DNA of 64,000 bases, taken from positions 124,001-188,000 of the forward strand of contig JABMLP010000032.1 of assembly GCA_013176395.1 (NCBI GenBank), written 5' to 3'. This DNA comes from Venturia oleaginea (Eukaryota; Ascomycota; Dothideomycetes; Venturiales; Venturiaceae). Position 1 is the stretch's first letter; each line of letters begins with the position of its first letter. Shown here one piece after another: positions 44,741 to 58,153 of the stretch. Position numbers and translations under genes: made by a program. The notes beneath the pieces are model-generated. The model made no database searches. It saw nothing but the letters and a program-made list of their open reading frames with translations, and was not told the DNA's origin.

Positions 44741-45462
44741 AAGTTATGTAGAAAGAAAGGTAGCACAGGTAATTCCGAGACTTGGGGCTGGCGGCGGGCC
44801 TGGTGCAGGCTCGTGCGGGTGGAACGCGGTGGCTGAAGTATGAGTAGTCTGTTGAGAGAAAGATTAGGTATATATAGGCAGATACAAGGAAGACTGATGT
44901 TGTCGCAGACCAACTGACAACTTTGATTGTTATCAGGCTTTCACACCGGAAGTTCAACACTTCTGAACGCGTCCGGAACAATGAAGTTCAGGCCCAGTTA
45001 TGTAATAATGAGCGTCAAACATATGGTCAAGACCGACTCTTTGTCTCTGCGCTGAACCCTAGTAGGGCGATGGTTCCACTCAATGCGCAAGAGTGTTCAT
45101 TGGGGGTCCTGCTGCCATAACGAGCTCCTCAATTCAGTACTGCGTTCAATTTCCAATGAGAAACTAGAACTGGCATCAATGCCAAATGACAGCCAGAATT
45201 ATATCGAGATTTGTTTCGGTTCGAGAGATGATTTTTTTGGCCGCTTTCTTCATTATGTTCCTTAACGGAAGCGGAACAAAATTGGAGACGTGCGGGTGAT
45301 GTCGCGAATACGTCGACAGAATGTCCCTGATGTCCAAGGAATCGCCCACGGCTTCTAAACAGGGGTGCTCGAGCATTAACTCAGGAGAGACGATGTTCCT
45401 TGCATCTAGGAACTCAAAATCACAGCCTCACCCCAACGCAACACCAGTGTGCATTCTCGCAA
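44741..45462. other. Intergenic
   Basis: A TATATATAGGC stretch near 44870 is a TATA candidate for the RING gene. No other feature. Confidence 0.35.
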
Positions 45463-48315
45463 TCACCGCCGGGCCCAGGACACCCACTCAGTGGACACCT
45501 GCTCCTGCTTCTCTGTACCACCGACAAGCAAATCTTTCCTCTTACACATCTGCGTCAGTTCCTTGATCGCCACATTGCCATTCTTCTTTAGATAGTTCCT
45601 CAGGATGTCGCCACAGCTCATCAAAATGCGGCTCTTGCTTGCTGTTCCCTCAACTTGAGGGACTGGAGCCTTGCCAGACATTTTGGCAACATGGTGTATG
45701 AAGATGACAAGGCCAGCAATCTGGGTTTCGTTCTGGATGTATTGTGTACCAAAGTATTGAATGAACTTTGGACCCTCCTTGGCCTTGATCAAGCTCAATA
45801 TTTCGATTCCACGTTGGTGCATGCCGAAGTAGTTGAACAGCAGTTTGGGCTCTTCGTTGGAAAGTTGGATTTGAAGCGCACTCAGCAGCTGAACCGGGCC
45901 AAGTGTGTGAGTCTTGTCCCACTTCTTGCGGATAAATGTCGCTGCGGAGACACTCTCCTTTGATCCTTTGCTTTCGATGGATGCAAGCACTTGTTGTATG
46001 GTATTGGCATCGAATTTGAGGTCTGATCGTCGACAGTATCGGCCACGGAACAGATTGGCCATGAATGCAGTCGACTCGATTTGTCTACGCCCTCCTCGCG
46101 AGATCGACGGTCGATTTGATCTTCGATAAGAAGTAAAAGCAGTCGCGCTAATCCCTTGGGCCAACATGAGTTTCTTCAGAGAGTCCTCTAGCGTAATTGG
46201 TCGTCCGCCGATGAACAAAAAATCCTCGCCGTGAATTGCGATGAACTGTTCCATGTCAGGCCAAATTTCAGTGACATCCCATTGTGTTCCAGGAAACTCA
46301 TGATGCAGAAGATTGTACAGGTCTGCCAGCACTTGGCTATCGGCCCAAGCATTTGCAAGATATATGCCGAGTTCCTGGATTCTGAGTTGATATTGAATAT
46401 CAATGTCCCGCAAAGAATGTAGTGTCGTGAAAGTAGGACATGTTTCGGATTTGTCCTGGACTGTCCACCTGCTTCTCGTGCAGCTCCCACAAGCTTACTG
46501 AGGTAGTCGTCGAAAAGAAGCTCTTTCAAGTTGGCACCAACAGTGTCAAGAAGGCCTTCGTTGGCCTTCGGCCAGCCAGGCGGGGTAGGCATATCCATGG
46601 AAAAAGCTTTGTGACTAGCGATGATGTTCGATACCCTAGTACCAGTTACCTCCAACTCTTTGAAAGGGTCTGGTACTCTGATTTTGAGTGCGTGATAGAC
46701 ATCCAAATAGATTTGTATGCCAAATGTGAGCCATATCGAAATTTCCTTAGTGTTCATCATCTCGACCAAGCCTGATGTTACCTCATCAATTACTGGCAAA
46801 CGTGTGTACAATCCGCCCTTCGCAAGGTAGGCAAAATTTGTCAGCTCCTCCAGAACTATACGGCGGTCATCGCTCCAGCGCTCCCTCACAGTCATTTTCG
46901 AATGATCTGCTTTCGTATCTGCCTTTCCAAAGCGCGCTGGATTGTATGCAGGAGGGGCTTCGCCTGGTTCTAGGATTCCATAGAAAGCAGCTAGCAACAT
47001 GGAAATCGATGTTGGAAGGAGTATCCTCATGCTATTGCCTCCACCTGCGCCAGCGTGGCTACTCTCTGGCGCTGGAGTTTGTTTACTGCCCTATTGGGCT
47101 TAGTGTATTACTATATAGCTGAGATCCTCCGGATCTCACCCTAAATACACTTGTTACTCAACTTTCATACTTCAACAATCGACACGTAGCTCCATTCGCC
47201 TACCTCAGCAAGGTTCAAGTTGTATGGATCGTCAGGGTGCAGCTTTTCTGCCATCGGCTGTCCTCTTAAAAAGCCTACGGTCTGGCAAATGGTCTGTTGC
47301 AGCAGTTGATTCTCCTTGAATTGTGGGTACTTCTCGACAAAGTCGTTTGTAGATTGCCTGACCAGATCAATAGCAGTATTCGTCGTAACAGACGCAGCCA
47401 TGAGATCTGTCCGTCCAGCTTTGTATTCCGCCCACGTTTGTTTGAGAAAGTCTCGCATCAGGCGGATGTCTTCGAACAGAAGGTAGGCTGCGAAGAGATC
47501 TTCCGAAAATCTGTTTTTTTTTTCGGGTCTGATTCGGTGACAATTTCATAGAGAGCAGGAGGTTCGGAGGAAGGTATGGCAGGAGTCTCTGCGAATACAG
47601 TGGGATTCTCCACCTCAAGATGTTCAAACATGTTGTTGTTGCAATATGGTGGTAACACCAACGGTTTCAAAGTCGTTTCAAATCTGTTTGTTCTCACTCT
47701 TGTTTGCTCGGTATCTCTGCGGTTTCAGAACCTACGTCAGTACACTCTCTTTGTATAGATAGCCCTCATTTTCCACTCAGTTCGAGGGTTATGCAGTCAC
47801 TCATTGAATTCATACTTTGTGTTGTTCCACTTCAGATAGTTGTTGAGTTGGTCAATGCTGGCCCTGTCTGGCATTCCTTTGGGATCCGCATTGAAAGCTT
47901 TGTTAAGACCATGCTCAAGTATATCTGCCACATTCTCGATAAAGGAGATGAAGTAGTCGCGTGTCTGGTTGCTGAACTCGTGCTCAGCGTGTCCGGCGAA
48001 CCATTTTGCACATCTCTTGCGAGCAGCAGCAGCTCGTCGGGCAAATTGCAGGACAGTGGTGGGGACAGCAATGGCAGGCTTGGAGATTGTCTTAGCAATG
48101 ACCAGAAATTCGCTCGAGGGGATTTTGTATTTGCGAGGCGGGACTGGAGTAGTGGCAGGCTTCTTCTTTTTGTTCTTCTTCTTTGACGGTGGCTGTTCAG
48201 CTTCGAGGACTGGTTCGTAGCCCAGTGTGATGGCGGAGTCGACCAGCCATTGGATCAATCGGCCTGTGTAGCTTTTGTAACGCTTGTAGCTGCCGAACAG
48301 GAAGCTCGGGAGCAT
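45463..48315 (-). pseudogene. DUF6604-domain protein, disrupted by frameshifts
   Basis: Starts MLPSFLFGSYKRYKSYTGRL, the usual opening of DUF6604, followed by KKKNKKKKP, TTPVPPRKYKIPSSEFL and RRAAAARKRCAKWF. A later exon continues (FETTLKPLVLPPYCNNN..) into a run of ten A (47514-47523). After it the productive frame, EDLFAAYLLFEDIRLMRDFLK, is one base off. Further exons give EPGEAPPAYNPARFGKAD and RHYILCGTLIFNIN. Near 46395 another frame change leads to RIQELGIYLANAW and the C-terminal 300 residues ending WVSWARR. DUF6604 proteins are large, uncharacterised fungal proteins. With the A-run and second shift corrected it would be near full length. Confidence 0.65.
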
Positions 48316-49140
48316 GCTGGGCAAGGCTAGGTGATGTCGGAGGAGATGAAGTCGAGGAGAGAGGTTAGGGACAAAGTGAGGTATCCAATTCATGTGGTCA
48401 CCAGTACCCTCAGATACATGGCAGATACCGGATGTATGGAGTATTAATATTGTTATCCTTAAAAGTAAATTTGAGTCTTCCTCAGATCGTCGTGTCTGGC
48501 ATATCACGTGACTGGAAGAATGCTCAGTCCATCGTCTTTCTGCTTGAGGACAAGGACAATATAGGTGCGTTTTAATTCGGAATATTTGTATGGGCATAGC
48601 AACAAATATTCATCAAGTCACGATGCTGTCGGATTTCTCTCGGATCAGCCGAAGCCCCCTTTCGTCTCGTGTCTCGCAACACCAACATCATTGACCAGCA
48701 ATCATCAGCAATAAGTTTGGTCTTCATACAGTCGCCTCAGGCCAGAGCCTCTCGAGGTATCTATTTGGTAGCTCGACGGTGCTTCTGTCCGGTGTCGAGA
48801 GTGATACGTGGTAAGCTCTGCTTTAGAGAATGTACTGGCCACGCTAATCACTTTGCTAGGTTTCCAAGTACAGTCACAAATTCATTCGATAATCGTCTGG
48901 CTTCTAGTTAGTTGCGCCAGGCAGCATGGAATGGAATGTGAGCTCAAAGTCAAAGTCATCGAATCAATGACAGGGCTCCAAAATGCCCGTGACCATACCA
49001 GGAGTCCATATACACGAAATCTCCAGAAGCCTAAAAGCATGATGCATATGCTTCAGAAACTTCTCGAATATATTTTAAATGCCAGCTATCACACAACTTC
49101 AGATTCAGAAGACACAGCTCCCCTCTCGTCCTGCCTTCAT
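48316..49140. other. Intergenic
   Basis: Short frames on the plus strand (48669-49143) lack recognisable domains. It is the upstream region of the DUF6604 gene. Confidence 0.35.
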
Positions 49141-49332
49141 TAATACCGGTAACCAAATAAGTGTGCGAACGATGAGGTCCACAATTTGCTCTTGTGCATA
49201 TCGATCAATGGCCCGCCACTAGTCGTACTGGATGTTCTCTCACTCAGCGTCCTTCAATACTGGTAACCAAATAGGTGGGAGAATGACGAGGCCCACGATT
49301 TGCTCTTGTGCATGTCCAAGAGCGATTCGCCA
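49141..49332. repeat. Tandem partial duplication of a gene 3' end
   Basis: About 75 bp at 49141-49215 (TACCGGTAACCAAATAAGTG.. TTTGCTCTTGTGCAT.. GCCCGCCA) repeats as 49256-49332 (TACTGGTAACCAAATAGGTG.. TTTGCTCTTGTGCAT.. TTCGCCA), with scattered mismatches. The second unit is the C-terminal coding end (SHLFGYQY-stop) of the minus-strand gene; the first is an extra copy downstream of it. Confidence 0.75.
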
Positions 49333-50125
49333 TTGTTGCAGGTGGGATAGTTTTTAGAAGAGCCTCGTTTGTGCAGAGAGGTGGGGTCGTCTTCATTCTC
49401 TCCTCCATCATCCTGCTGATTTTGGGCGACTCGGGATTGAGCCAAGTGAGCAGGGGCAGGGCGAGCGCTCATAACTGAGTCATTTTCTCCGTTGAAGTTC
49501 TCCTCGTCGTCTTCTTTGGTTGCCTCGTCTTCGTCTCCGTCGCCTTCTTCATTCTCTTCGATCGCAGGAAGGCCCCAGAATTGACGGTGCCACGCTCGGT
49601 GCAGCTTCTTAGCAGCTTCAGAATCTGCTCGACATCTAGAGAGACGATGGTCAGCATCCTACCCAAAGGGTGTGAAATGGGTAACACTCACTGGAAGAAA
49701 CCGACACAGGTCATGCAAGAACAGTCTGGGTCTTGAACAGGAGCGTTGCAATCCTCCAGGTACTCGACGACATTATGATTATTATCATCTTCGATAACTT
49801 CCCAATCTCCAAACGAATTGCGGCGCTGTGATTCAATCGATAGACGACGCTTGGAATCCGTCGAACCGCGACGACGATGCTGAGAATCCATGGAGCCGCG
49901 ATGGCGCTGAGAATTGATTGAGCCGCGCTCGCGATGCGATTCGATGGAGCTGCGACGCATCGCAGACGCGACTGATCGATCTTTATTCACAATAAGCCAT
50001 TCGTGTTTTGAATCTCGTCGATTGGCAGGTTCCTCAGATTGAACGGATTGCAAGCGTGGGAATTCCGGGGCTTGGCTACGCTCTTGGTGGGTTCGGAAAG
50101 GATTGAGTTTGCTCATGAGTACCAT
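49254..50125 (-). CDS. Hypothetical Ser/Arg-rich protein
   Basis: Exons 49692-50125 and 49254-49635, intron 49636-49691 (GTGAGT..CTCTAG), sum to 272 codons (271 aa). A start three codons in (MSKLNPFR) is equally possible. Residues 50-105 contain five imperfect repeats around RRGS.DSQ/RRSSIESH. Then come NSFGDWEVIEDDN, DCNAPVQDPDCSCMTCVGFFQCRADSEAAKKLHRAWHRQFWGLPAIEENEE, and an acidic tail. The Cys cluster DCSCMTC next to the AAKKLHRAWHRQFWG helix is the likely conserved core. Function unknown. Confidence 0.65.
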
Positions 50126-52344
50126 GGTTGCGGTTGTTGTGAGTGAGTAATATATTGGGTGAAGAGTATTCGGCAGCGAGAGTCAATACGCTTATACGGC
50201 TTTTTCGTGTGTTCTTGTTCGCGCATGTGATGTGTTGATGAGTATTAGGCGGATTAAGAGAAACGCGTTGACACGAGATTGTGCGTCAACATCATTGTCG
50301 CGTGAGTTCGGTAAGGTTGTAAACACGCGGTGCGGATAGGTCAAAGCAATATTTCTTCGATGAAAGAAGCGTCCAAAATGAAGCTACCGTCTTGAATCTA
50401 CATAAACCTCGAACGCTGCCAAACCCTTTCAGATCAACAAAATCTGACAACGACCAGAGACAAGTCCACACATCTGGAGAATCACCATTGCGAATCCTAC
50501 CATCAATCGACCATCTCTGTTCGTTCTGCAACAGGAATGCAGCACCGTTTCTAGCAAACCTCGTATCATCAATGCCCTTGCTGCGTCTCTGCTACGCCTT
50601 TCGACAGAGCCTGTTTCAACTTACAAAAGGGTGGCTGCTTTTTCGATGCTTTGTAGGCAGGTGATCTTATATGGAATGCAATGACATGGCTTGGGCTCTT
50701 ACGAGATTTGCATTTCGGGCCTTCCGTGATAGGTTTTTGGAATGGTTTGTCGTCGTGAAGATCTCGTCGTTGAAGGGACAAGTATAGGAAGCAAAGACTT
50801 TGAAAAGAGAATTAATGGAGAAAGGTAGGGAGGAATAGTATCTTTTCGACCTTTTCGAAGCTGAATTCTGAATTTCAATTCTTTCAAGTTTGGATCGATA
50901 TTAATTGGTATTCTAGTAACTTCTCGTTTGAGGCGCCCCTGCTGTTGGTGGTTAAGCTCAGGTGGTACTTGTTCTACCAGATTTCCAGAGATCTATCGAT
51001 TCACGAGATAAATGTGGGATTGCTTTCCGGGAACCTCGTTTTTCCAACATTGATCCTTCACTCTCCATCATGTGCAAGTTTGGGCGAAAATAGGGAGAAT
51101 ATGCTTTCTTGCTTAGAGCGCCTTTACTACGTCTATCCATCGCTAATATTATACCTGGTTATATACAACTCTACAAGCTATCCCTCAAAATCGGGCTGCA
51201 TGACTCGCTTTTCCGTGTTTAACTCGTCCCTTCCAAACGTCCACTACTGTGATTCGCCCTTTAGCTTCGCCAACTTCGCGTTTGTTTCTTGGAGAGTATT
51301 CTATCACTTAAAGACAGTCATCCAGCTATACTTCCATCGTTCACGATTATGGAAGATTCATCCAGCTAAAAATCAAAGGTAGTATTTGAGCTCCTTACTA
51401 GCGTCCTTCTTTCGCGATCGCGGTTCCATAATCCAAGCTTTTCCCGACCATCTAAACATCGAATGCGCTTCCACCATCAGACCGAGTAACAGACCTCTTT
51501 CCAACGACAAACACACCAATTAGTAAACACCATCCAAAAAAAACATCCTCTCGCTTTCGAACCCGCTTGCCAAAAGGTCCCCCACCATAAAACATCCCCT
51601 TACTTCATCTTACCATCCAAAAACCCATCCCGCCTCCCCTCCCCCCAGTCCGTCCCAAAAAGACTAGCATAATCAAACATCCCAGATACGATTACCTAAC
51701 CTTACCCTCTCCGTCTAACACGTCGCCAAAAAGCAAATCGTGCACTTTCGAACTTAGATCGGAGTATAAACTACAAACGCCACATGACAAGGCCAAGCGT
51801 GTAGGACATTTGATGACGTCTGGCGTATCGGTGATCGATTTCGGCTGAAGGTTGGGAGGCGGGGAGGGAGATCTTGTTCTGTGTTTTGTTGGATTTGGGA
51901 GGGTGTTTGGTAAAGCGTAGGGGAGGGAGGTGAGAGGCAGTTTGGAGTTGGGGGAGGTAGTCCAAAGCCAACATCCCTATAATTAATCGAGGGCTTGTAG
52001 TCTCTCTCGAAAATTATCAAGACTTGGATTACCGGCGTTCACAAACCTCGTAAGCGTATATCAAAAGGGAGTTATGATAAGTGTACTTTTTTCGTCCCGT
52101 AACAGGAATAATGGAAACGACCGTTCTAATTACAAATTATCCCAGGCAAGACAAGACTTATGCAAAACATCAACCCACCATTCCCATATGTTCATACAAG
52201 GCATCCAAATAATTCCCTCGCAAACGAGCGATACGCAAAGGAAAATCTGGGTATATAAACAAAAACAAAAAGCACGACCTTCTTCACTCCCTACATCTCC
52301 ACCTCATCACTAACTAAAGCCACCCATTGAAGTTATCAGAGGAT
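50126..52344. other. Gene-poor 2.2-kb region
   Basis: Several 60-145 codon frames on both strands (for example 50945-51382 plus) have no recognisable motif, start context or splice pattern. 51520-51680 is strongly C/A-biased. It holds the 3' flank of the phosphate permease and the 5' flank of the Ser/Arg-rich gene. Confidence 0.35.
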
Positions 52345-54378
52345 TTACTTGAAATGAGGAGCGTTGAGGAATAATCCCATCAATACACCCCCAATCGTTC
52401 CAGCAACGGGAATAGTCATAACCCACGAGAACATGAGGAGAGCCACTCGCTGCCAGTTCACGGCCTTGAGTGTGCCGTTGCAAAGACCGACTCCGACGGT
52501 AGCACCGGTGATACACATGGATGTTGAAACGGGGAGCGAGTACTGCGAGAAGACGAGGACAGTAATAGCGGCACCCATTTCCATGGAACAACCACGCGAG
52601 GGGGAGTGATACGTAATCTTGTTACCCATGACTTTCATGATGTTGTAGCCATAGGTGCAGAGACCGATAGAGATGGAGAGGGAGAGGACGGCGAGTTGCC
52701 AGACGGGGACGGGGGCTTTGGACTGCGCGGCGTTACCGGTAGACCAGGCACCGTAAATGACTATTGTAATTGTTAGTTTTGTTCAATGTCAGTATAGTGC
52801 GTGGAACATACCAGCCCATGGACCGACAGAGTTACCGATGTCGTTGGCACCGTGTGCAAAGGAAGCAGTGCAGGCAGTGAGAATTTGGACAAAGGAGTAA
52901 GTGTGCTCGGTCTCATTGGGGTACTTGGTCGCGTGGGCGTAAACACGGGCCATACGCTGACCGTCAGGGGTGCCGGAGATACCCGTTTGGGCAGCGTGGA
53001 TGTCGTAGTGAATACCGTAGAGAAGGCCAGCAGTGATCATTGCAGGAAGACGCTTAGTAGCGATCTTGACGTTGGACCATTCATAAATTTGACCAGGACC
53101 CATTGGGTTGTCGCGGAGTGTGCGCATAGCCCAGCCCATGGGTCCTCTTCGCTCGCAAAGTTTGGCATTGAGTATGGCATCGGCTTCGGCGACAAGTTCC
53201 TTGTGGGTCTTGGTGACGTGGTGGTTGACGTGGGCGACGACGCGGTGCTCACCAAAGTTCTTTTCGTTAACGGGAGTGCCAGTGGGAGTGCCAACGGGGG
53301 TGATGTCGTCGCCCTTCTCGGAATCTCCGCTCAAGATCTGTAAGGAGTGCTCCTCCTCTTCCTGAACGACGTGGTAGTTAGGAACCTTGGCTTCATCACC
53401 TTGCTCGACGACAGGGCGATTGAAGAGGAGAGGTCCCTTGAAGACGTCGTACCACTTGACTGAGCGATCCTTCTTGAGGATGATGGCGTAGACGTATGGG
53501 ACGAAGAAGAGGGCGGCCAAGACGGCGCAGCCGGCTCCGGTACCGACAGTGACACCGGCGATGAACGACTTTGGCTTCTTGTTGAGGCCAAGCTTGGGCG
53601 ATCCCTTGTAGACAATGGAAAGTGTGCAGATGGTACCGGCAATCATGAACCATAGAGGAGAAGTCCAGACAGCCCACTTGGCTGGATTCTTGCGCATGTG
53701 GACGACGACTTTGATGGACGAGAAAATAAGTGCACCAAAGCCAGCTGCGATGACAGGCGCCATTCCGAGGCCAGCAAAGATTGCGCCGAGACCCTTTCCG
53801 TGGTTCCATCCCCATTGGACTTTGGAGGCACTGTATCGTGTTAGTATTGAAGGGTATTTTGAAGTGGTGACAAGTACCCAACAGTAGCGATACCGACACC
53901 GGCGACGGCAGAAATGAGAGTGTAAGTAGAAGAGACGTGAGCAGAGTGACGAGTGCACCACATGACCCAGATGGAAGCAGAAGCAAGAGCACAGGTGAAG
54001 GCCAACATTTGCACACCAGAATCACCCTTGAAAGCCGAATTGGGAATGATGCCGTTTTTGATGGTATCCGCAGTTCTGGCACCGACAAGAATTGCCTATT
54101 GTAGATCAGTTGTCTGCACGAAGCTTGATGATGTCCTAGTGCACTTACACCGAGCATTTCAAAAATGGTGCCGAGGATCATAGCTTGTCTGTATGAAATG
54201 GATCTCGAGGACACGGAGGTAGCCCAAGCGTTGGCAACATCGTTGGCACCATTGTTGAACGCATCCATCAGGGCAAAGAAGGTGCCGATGGCAAAAACAT
54301 CTGTGCATTAATCAGTATCAGCCTCGCCCGGGTGACAGTCTGTGATTCAAACATACACGTATGCTGATGAGGGGCCAT
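52345..54378 (-). CDS. Inorganic phosphate permease (PiT family, PHO-4/PHO89-type Na+:phosphate symporter)
   Basis: Five exons, 54357-54378, 54149-54300, 53878-54095, 52812-53830 and 52345-52760, sum to 609 codons (608 aa, as expected). Both PiT signature repeats are present: DAFNNGANDVANAW at residues about 22-35 and FAHGANDIGNSVGPWA in the C-terminal half, each in an inverted bundle of membrane helices. A cytosolic loop of about 200 residues (KWYDVFKGPLLFNRPVV..) separates them, and PVAGTIGGVLMGLF is the last helix. It imports phosphate with sodium at the plasma membrane; in Neurospora PHO-4 is induced by phosphate starvation. The 5' flank shows no clear CACGTG site within 100 bp, so regulation is unproven. 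Confidence 0.95.
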
Positions 54379-55047
54379 TTCGAAGATGGGGTTGCGAGTG
54401 TGAGCCGGTCAAGTAAGTGAATGACTAGGATATTTCCTGGATGAAGATATCACCAGAAAACGAGCGATGCAAGTCTTATATGGCAGGGCACCGTAGGATC
54501 AGAGTGGCGCAGATAGCAAGACGGTTTCTTTGGGGCAATGCATTAGGTGTTGACTTGTGGAAGTGGGGGTTAGGAGACGGTCAAGACTCGACTCGGATTA
54601 TGTATGAGAAATGGAAGCGACTGGGTGGATTTGTTATGGATATTATCATTTGGACTTCCAGCCGAAGAACGTCCTGCGGTCACCGACGACCACGTTGTTG
54701 GGGATTGCCTGTCTATTCGCGACAGTCTCCTCCGCAAAAGCTTGGGGATCGCCTTGGATGGTGGAGCGCGGGCCATTCTCGAAGTCCTGAATTTTTCGGG
54801 GGCGCCGCCTTCAATCGAGAAGCTGTAGCCAAGAAGGAAGAACCTACTGTTCTGGGTAGCATGGACGGTTAAAAGGAATTGGCATTCTTAGGCGCGTCCG
54901 ACTTTCTATGGGGGAGCGCAAGACTTCGGGAAGGCTGATTTGGCACGGCTTGGCCACCTCCGCACCAATCGAAATGCGATGTACGACCACGTTTTCCGGG
55001 ACATCTCCATCGCTAGACTTCTCCATCGATAAGGATTGCGCTCATGT
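54379..55047. other. 5' flank of the phosphate permease
   Basis: A 143-codon frame (54441-54872) on the opposite strand has no family resemblance and overlaps the expected promoter, so I do not call it. Confidence 0.4.
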
Positions 55048-55232
55048 CTGACGAGGGATGTGATTGGTCAGTGGTAGCAAGTATGTCAGCAACCTGACGA
55101 GGCATGTGATTGGTCAGTGGTCGCAAGTATGTCAACAACAGAAAGGCAACAATGCGGGACACAGTCAAAGGAGTGCAACAATGCGGGATACAGTCAAAGG
55201 AGTGCAACAATTCCGGATACACTCGAAAGACA
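55048..55232. repeat. Two adjacent minisatellites
   Basis: Two 46-bp units (CTGACGAGG.ATGTGATTGG..) at 55048-55139 are followed by three 29-bp units (GCAACAATGCGGGA.ACAGTC..) at 55146-55232; the last is diverged. No function apparent. Confidence 0.8.
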
Positions 55233-58153
55233 GACGTCATCCAAGCTCGGCCCTCGCCTGAAATCCATCTGAAAATTCAGTCTCTGCTCGCCGAGAACAT
55301 CTAGAGCATGGGATGATGATTGTATCTGCGGCTATTATCAGACTGAGCCCTCTCGACAATCGTTCGCTTCAAGTCAAGCACTGCTAGCAAGGATCGTGAC
55401 CTTCGCCTTGCGTTACGTGCATCAAGCGTTTCTTCGTCTTCTCGAAGCGTGTCTACATTCTAGCCTCCCGACTGGCTGGCTACGGGCCGAATTGGTAGCC
55501 GGAATTTTCTATTTGATATCACGTGCTGTATATAACCAATCAACGTGTCTGCATTTCGATGGTGGTGGTGCGGAATGAGATCGCATCGAGCGACGTTGAA
55601 TGTTAGTGATCTTGGATGGTATACCGAATACCAGGCTTGCTTTTACTCCTACTAACAGATCTGTATCTTCGAATCCATGCCTCTTCCTCAAGCGGACCGA
55701 GTCCATGGCCAAATACAACCGAAAGACAAGGCTTCGGAGATCAATCGAACAGCTATTGTTGTGACAAAACGCGAAACATCACATGTTCGCGGGGCGAATA
55801 AGTAATCGCATCCATGGAAGACGCGATCCATGTTGCTCCCTGAGGATCATATCGAAAACCTGGGGTTGATCCAATCCTGAACAATGTCGCAGCCGATCCA
55901 TCCCAAATTTGTCAACGTGGGATTTTGGGCAACCCGGATCACATCTTTGAAGAACCACATCCGGTCCTCTTGCGGAGCTCATTCTGACTGTGGAATGGTT
56001 TTCGAGCATTGGCATTACAGACGGCAACTTGGTTCGTGTCTCAAAGATACTTCCAGCATGCCTCCTTGTTCTCTAGCTGTGCGACTAATCATTTCTTGTG
56101 CTCCTGACCTCGGTCGTTGTTTGGGCAGCCGCCAAACTGAAACTCACGTCTCGTTTCCAAAAGTCCGCTCCGCTGTGCGATTGTGTAGAAGGTTTTTTGA
56201 TCGCGTGCTGAGATCCCCAATTATACAGCGGAGACGATAATCCAGGAAGTGAGATACTCAAGGATTGGTTCGAGATACATTCAAGCCGTACCGACTCTCG
56301 TTGGGGGTGACGCATTCCTAACCTTGCCATATCCCCACATTTTAACCAGAAGCCTGGTATTTATTACCCGCTCCTTCCTTTGCTCGCGTGCCCTATTCAA
56401 AAGATATTTATGAATACCTGGGCGGTGTTCCGAATACCTGGCTTGCTTCCAAAAAGATCATCCGCAAATTAAGACGTCGCGGGGGATATGGCATCTCGAA
56501 ATCTACAGTTCCAATGGCTGACGGCTAAATCTCATCTGTTCTGGTTGAAGATTGCAAGGCATATCCCGCGTCGTGGGGAGGAGCATGGAGCCTTATGAAC
56601 CCAAACTGCGAAGTCCATCAAGACAAGCCTCCGCAATCTTACAAGTTATCCCGTCGCCCACTGACCCACGGTAACATCATGGTTCTCTACGATCCCGCGA
56701 TTTATCCCGTCCCCACCCATTGTTTGTGATCCGAATTCTGTACGATTGTGAAATGGCCGGCGGCAACGGCGAGATATGGAAAGTGGGAAGGAGATACGGA
56801 GAGAGAGGGATATATCTAGGACGAGGATGTACTACTAAGACTGCTCAGCACAATTAGCTAATGATTCCAAAGTCCTCGATAGATGCGAATGTACTTGCCC
56901 TCGAAAGCTCCACTCAGGCATGCAGATATCGCGAGTAGGCTCATGGCGGTTGCATAGACATGCCCATCACGGCGAGGCGAGATATGAGATACTCATTCTC
57001 AGCTTCTAGTGGTCGTAGAAAGCTGGAAGCCGGGGATGATCATCTCGTACTTCGTCTCGCCGTGAGAAATTCCAGAGACTTCCTTTGAATGGTTTGGAGC
57101 TCTACATGATCGCAAGACGAGCGAAGAACTCTCCGGTGCTGCTCAGAGTTCGTGAAGGGTGGACGCGATGAATAACTGATCGCGAGAGTAATGAAAGGGA
57201 TGAGATGAGATGGAATAGGCGTTCGTTATGTGTGTTGTTGGGTTGAAAAGATGGCGTCGCACAAAGAGGGAGAGCGGCCTTGTTTAAGAATGACAACCAC
57301 GTCACCTACAACAACTTGACGGCAATAGCATCACCGCGCAGACTATCATTTTGTTACACAAATAACAGAAACAATCATGTCCAGAATTTTCGACTTGGAT
57401 CTCTAACGGAAACGATGTGGATTATCTGGGGAAAGAGAAATGGCTGAACATTTTCTAACGAAATTATGTCGACTTACTTTCTACGATATTTCGATTTTTC
57501 TGCACATCCTGTCTTCTAGATCTAGTGCCCGTCGCTTGAAGCGGGACATGCTTATTACCTGTGTCTTGCTTATCTAGAAGAATTCGGAGCTCAGATTTTG
57601 TTCGCCGCGTAAAAAGATTTCAAGTTTTTCAAGTGATTGAAGCTAGAAGACAAGGCTCAGGAATATTAGTCTTGACCATGTATTTGTGGGTAAGGCCTCT
57701 GCAAGAGATCTAGCATTAGAACTTCAACCTGCAATCGCTCTTTTCAACGGGGCAATGAGATTATAAATTCCACGCGAAAGGTTGGTAGAAAAAATTAAGA
57801 AAGTTGTGATTTCACAAAGAAGAGAGGCTCGGATCGCAATGTAAGGCTGGATGCAAAGGATAAAATACTTCTTAGGATACTCTCTACCTCTTAAAAGCAT
57901 ACTTCAAGATCAAATGTTCGATATCAATGGTTACCAAAAAGGTTTCTCGAAATTGTCAGGATCGTTTTGATACCCGTCACTTTTTGACCGGGGAGGGTAG
58001 CAACGGGTATCGGCCTGGAACTTGAGGACTGTAGTAATTACGAGATGATTGTTTTCCATGCTAATTTTGGATGGAGATGAAACTCTATTATATTAGCTAT
58101 ATAGTATGTAAGTAGAAGAGAAGATATACCCTTGTACCTTTATTCTTGAGTTT
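55233..58153. other. Gene-poor 2.9-kb region
   Basis: Only short frames on both strands, none with a motif. Base composition swings from GC-balanced (55.3-57.3 kb) to AT-rich (57.3-58.1 kb). No repeat family of this window recurs here. Confidence 0.4.

Noticed and set aside
54441..54872. A 143-codon open frame upstream of the phosphate permease
   Set aside because: No motif, odd composition, and it fills the divergent promoter region; likely chance.
55048..55232. Repeat-spacer appearance that might suggest a CRISPR array
   Set aside because: Units are contiguous tandem copies without unique spacers, in a eukaryotic genome.
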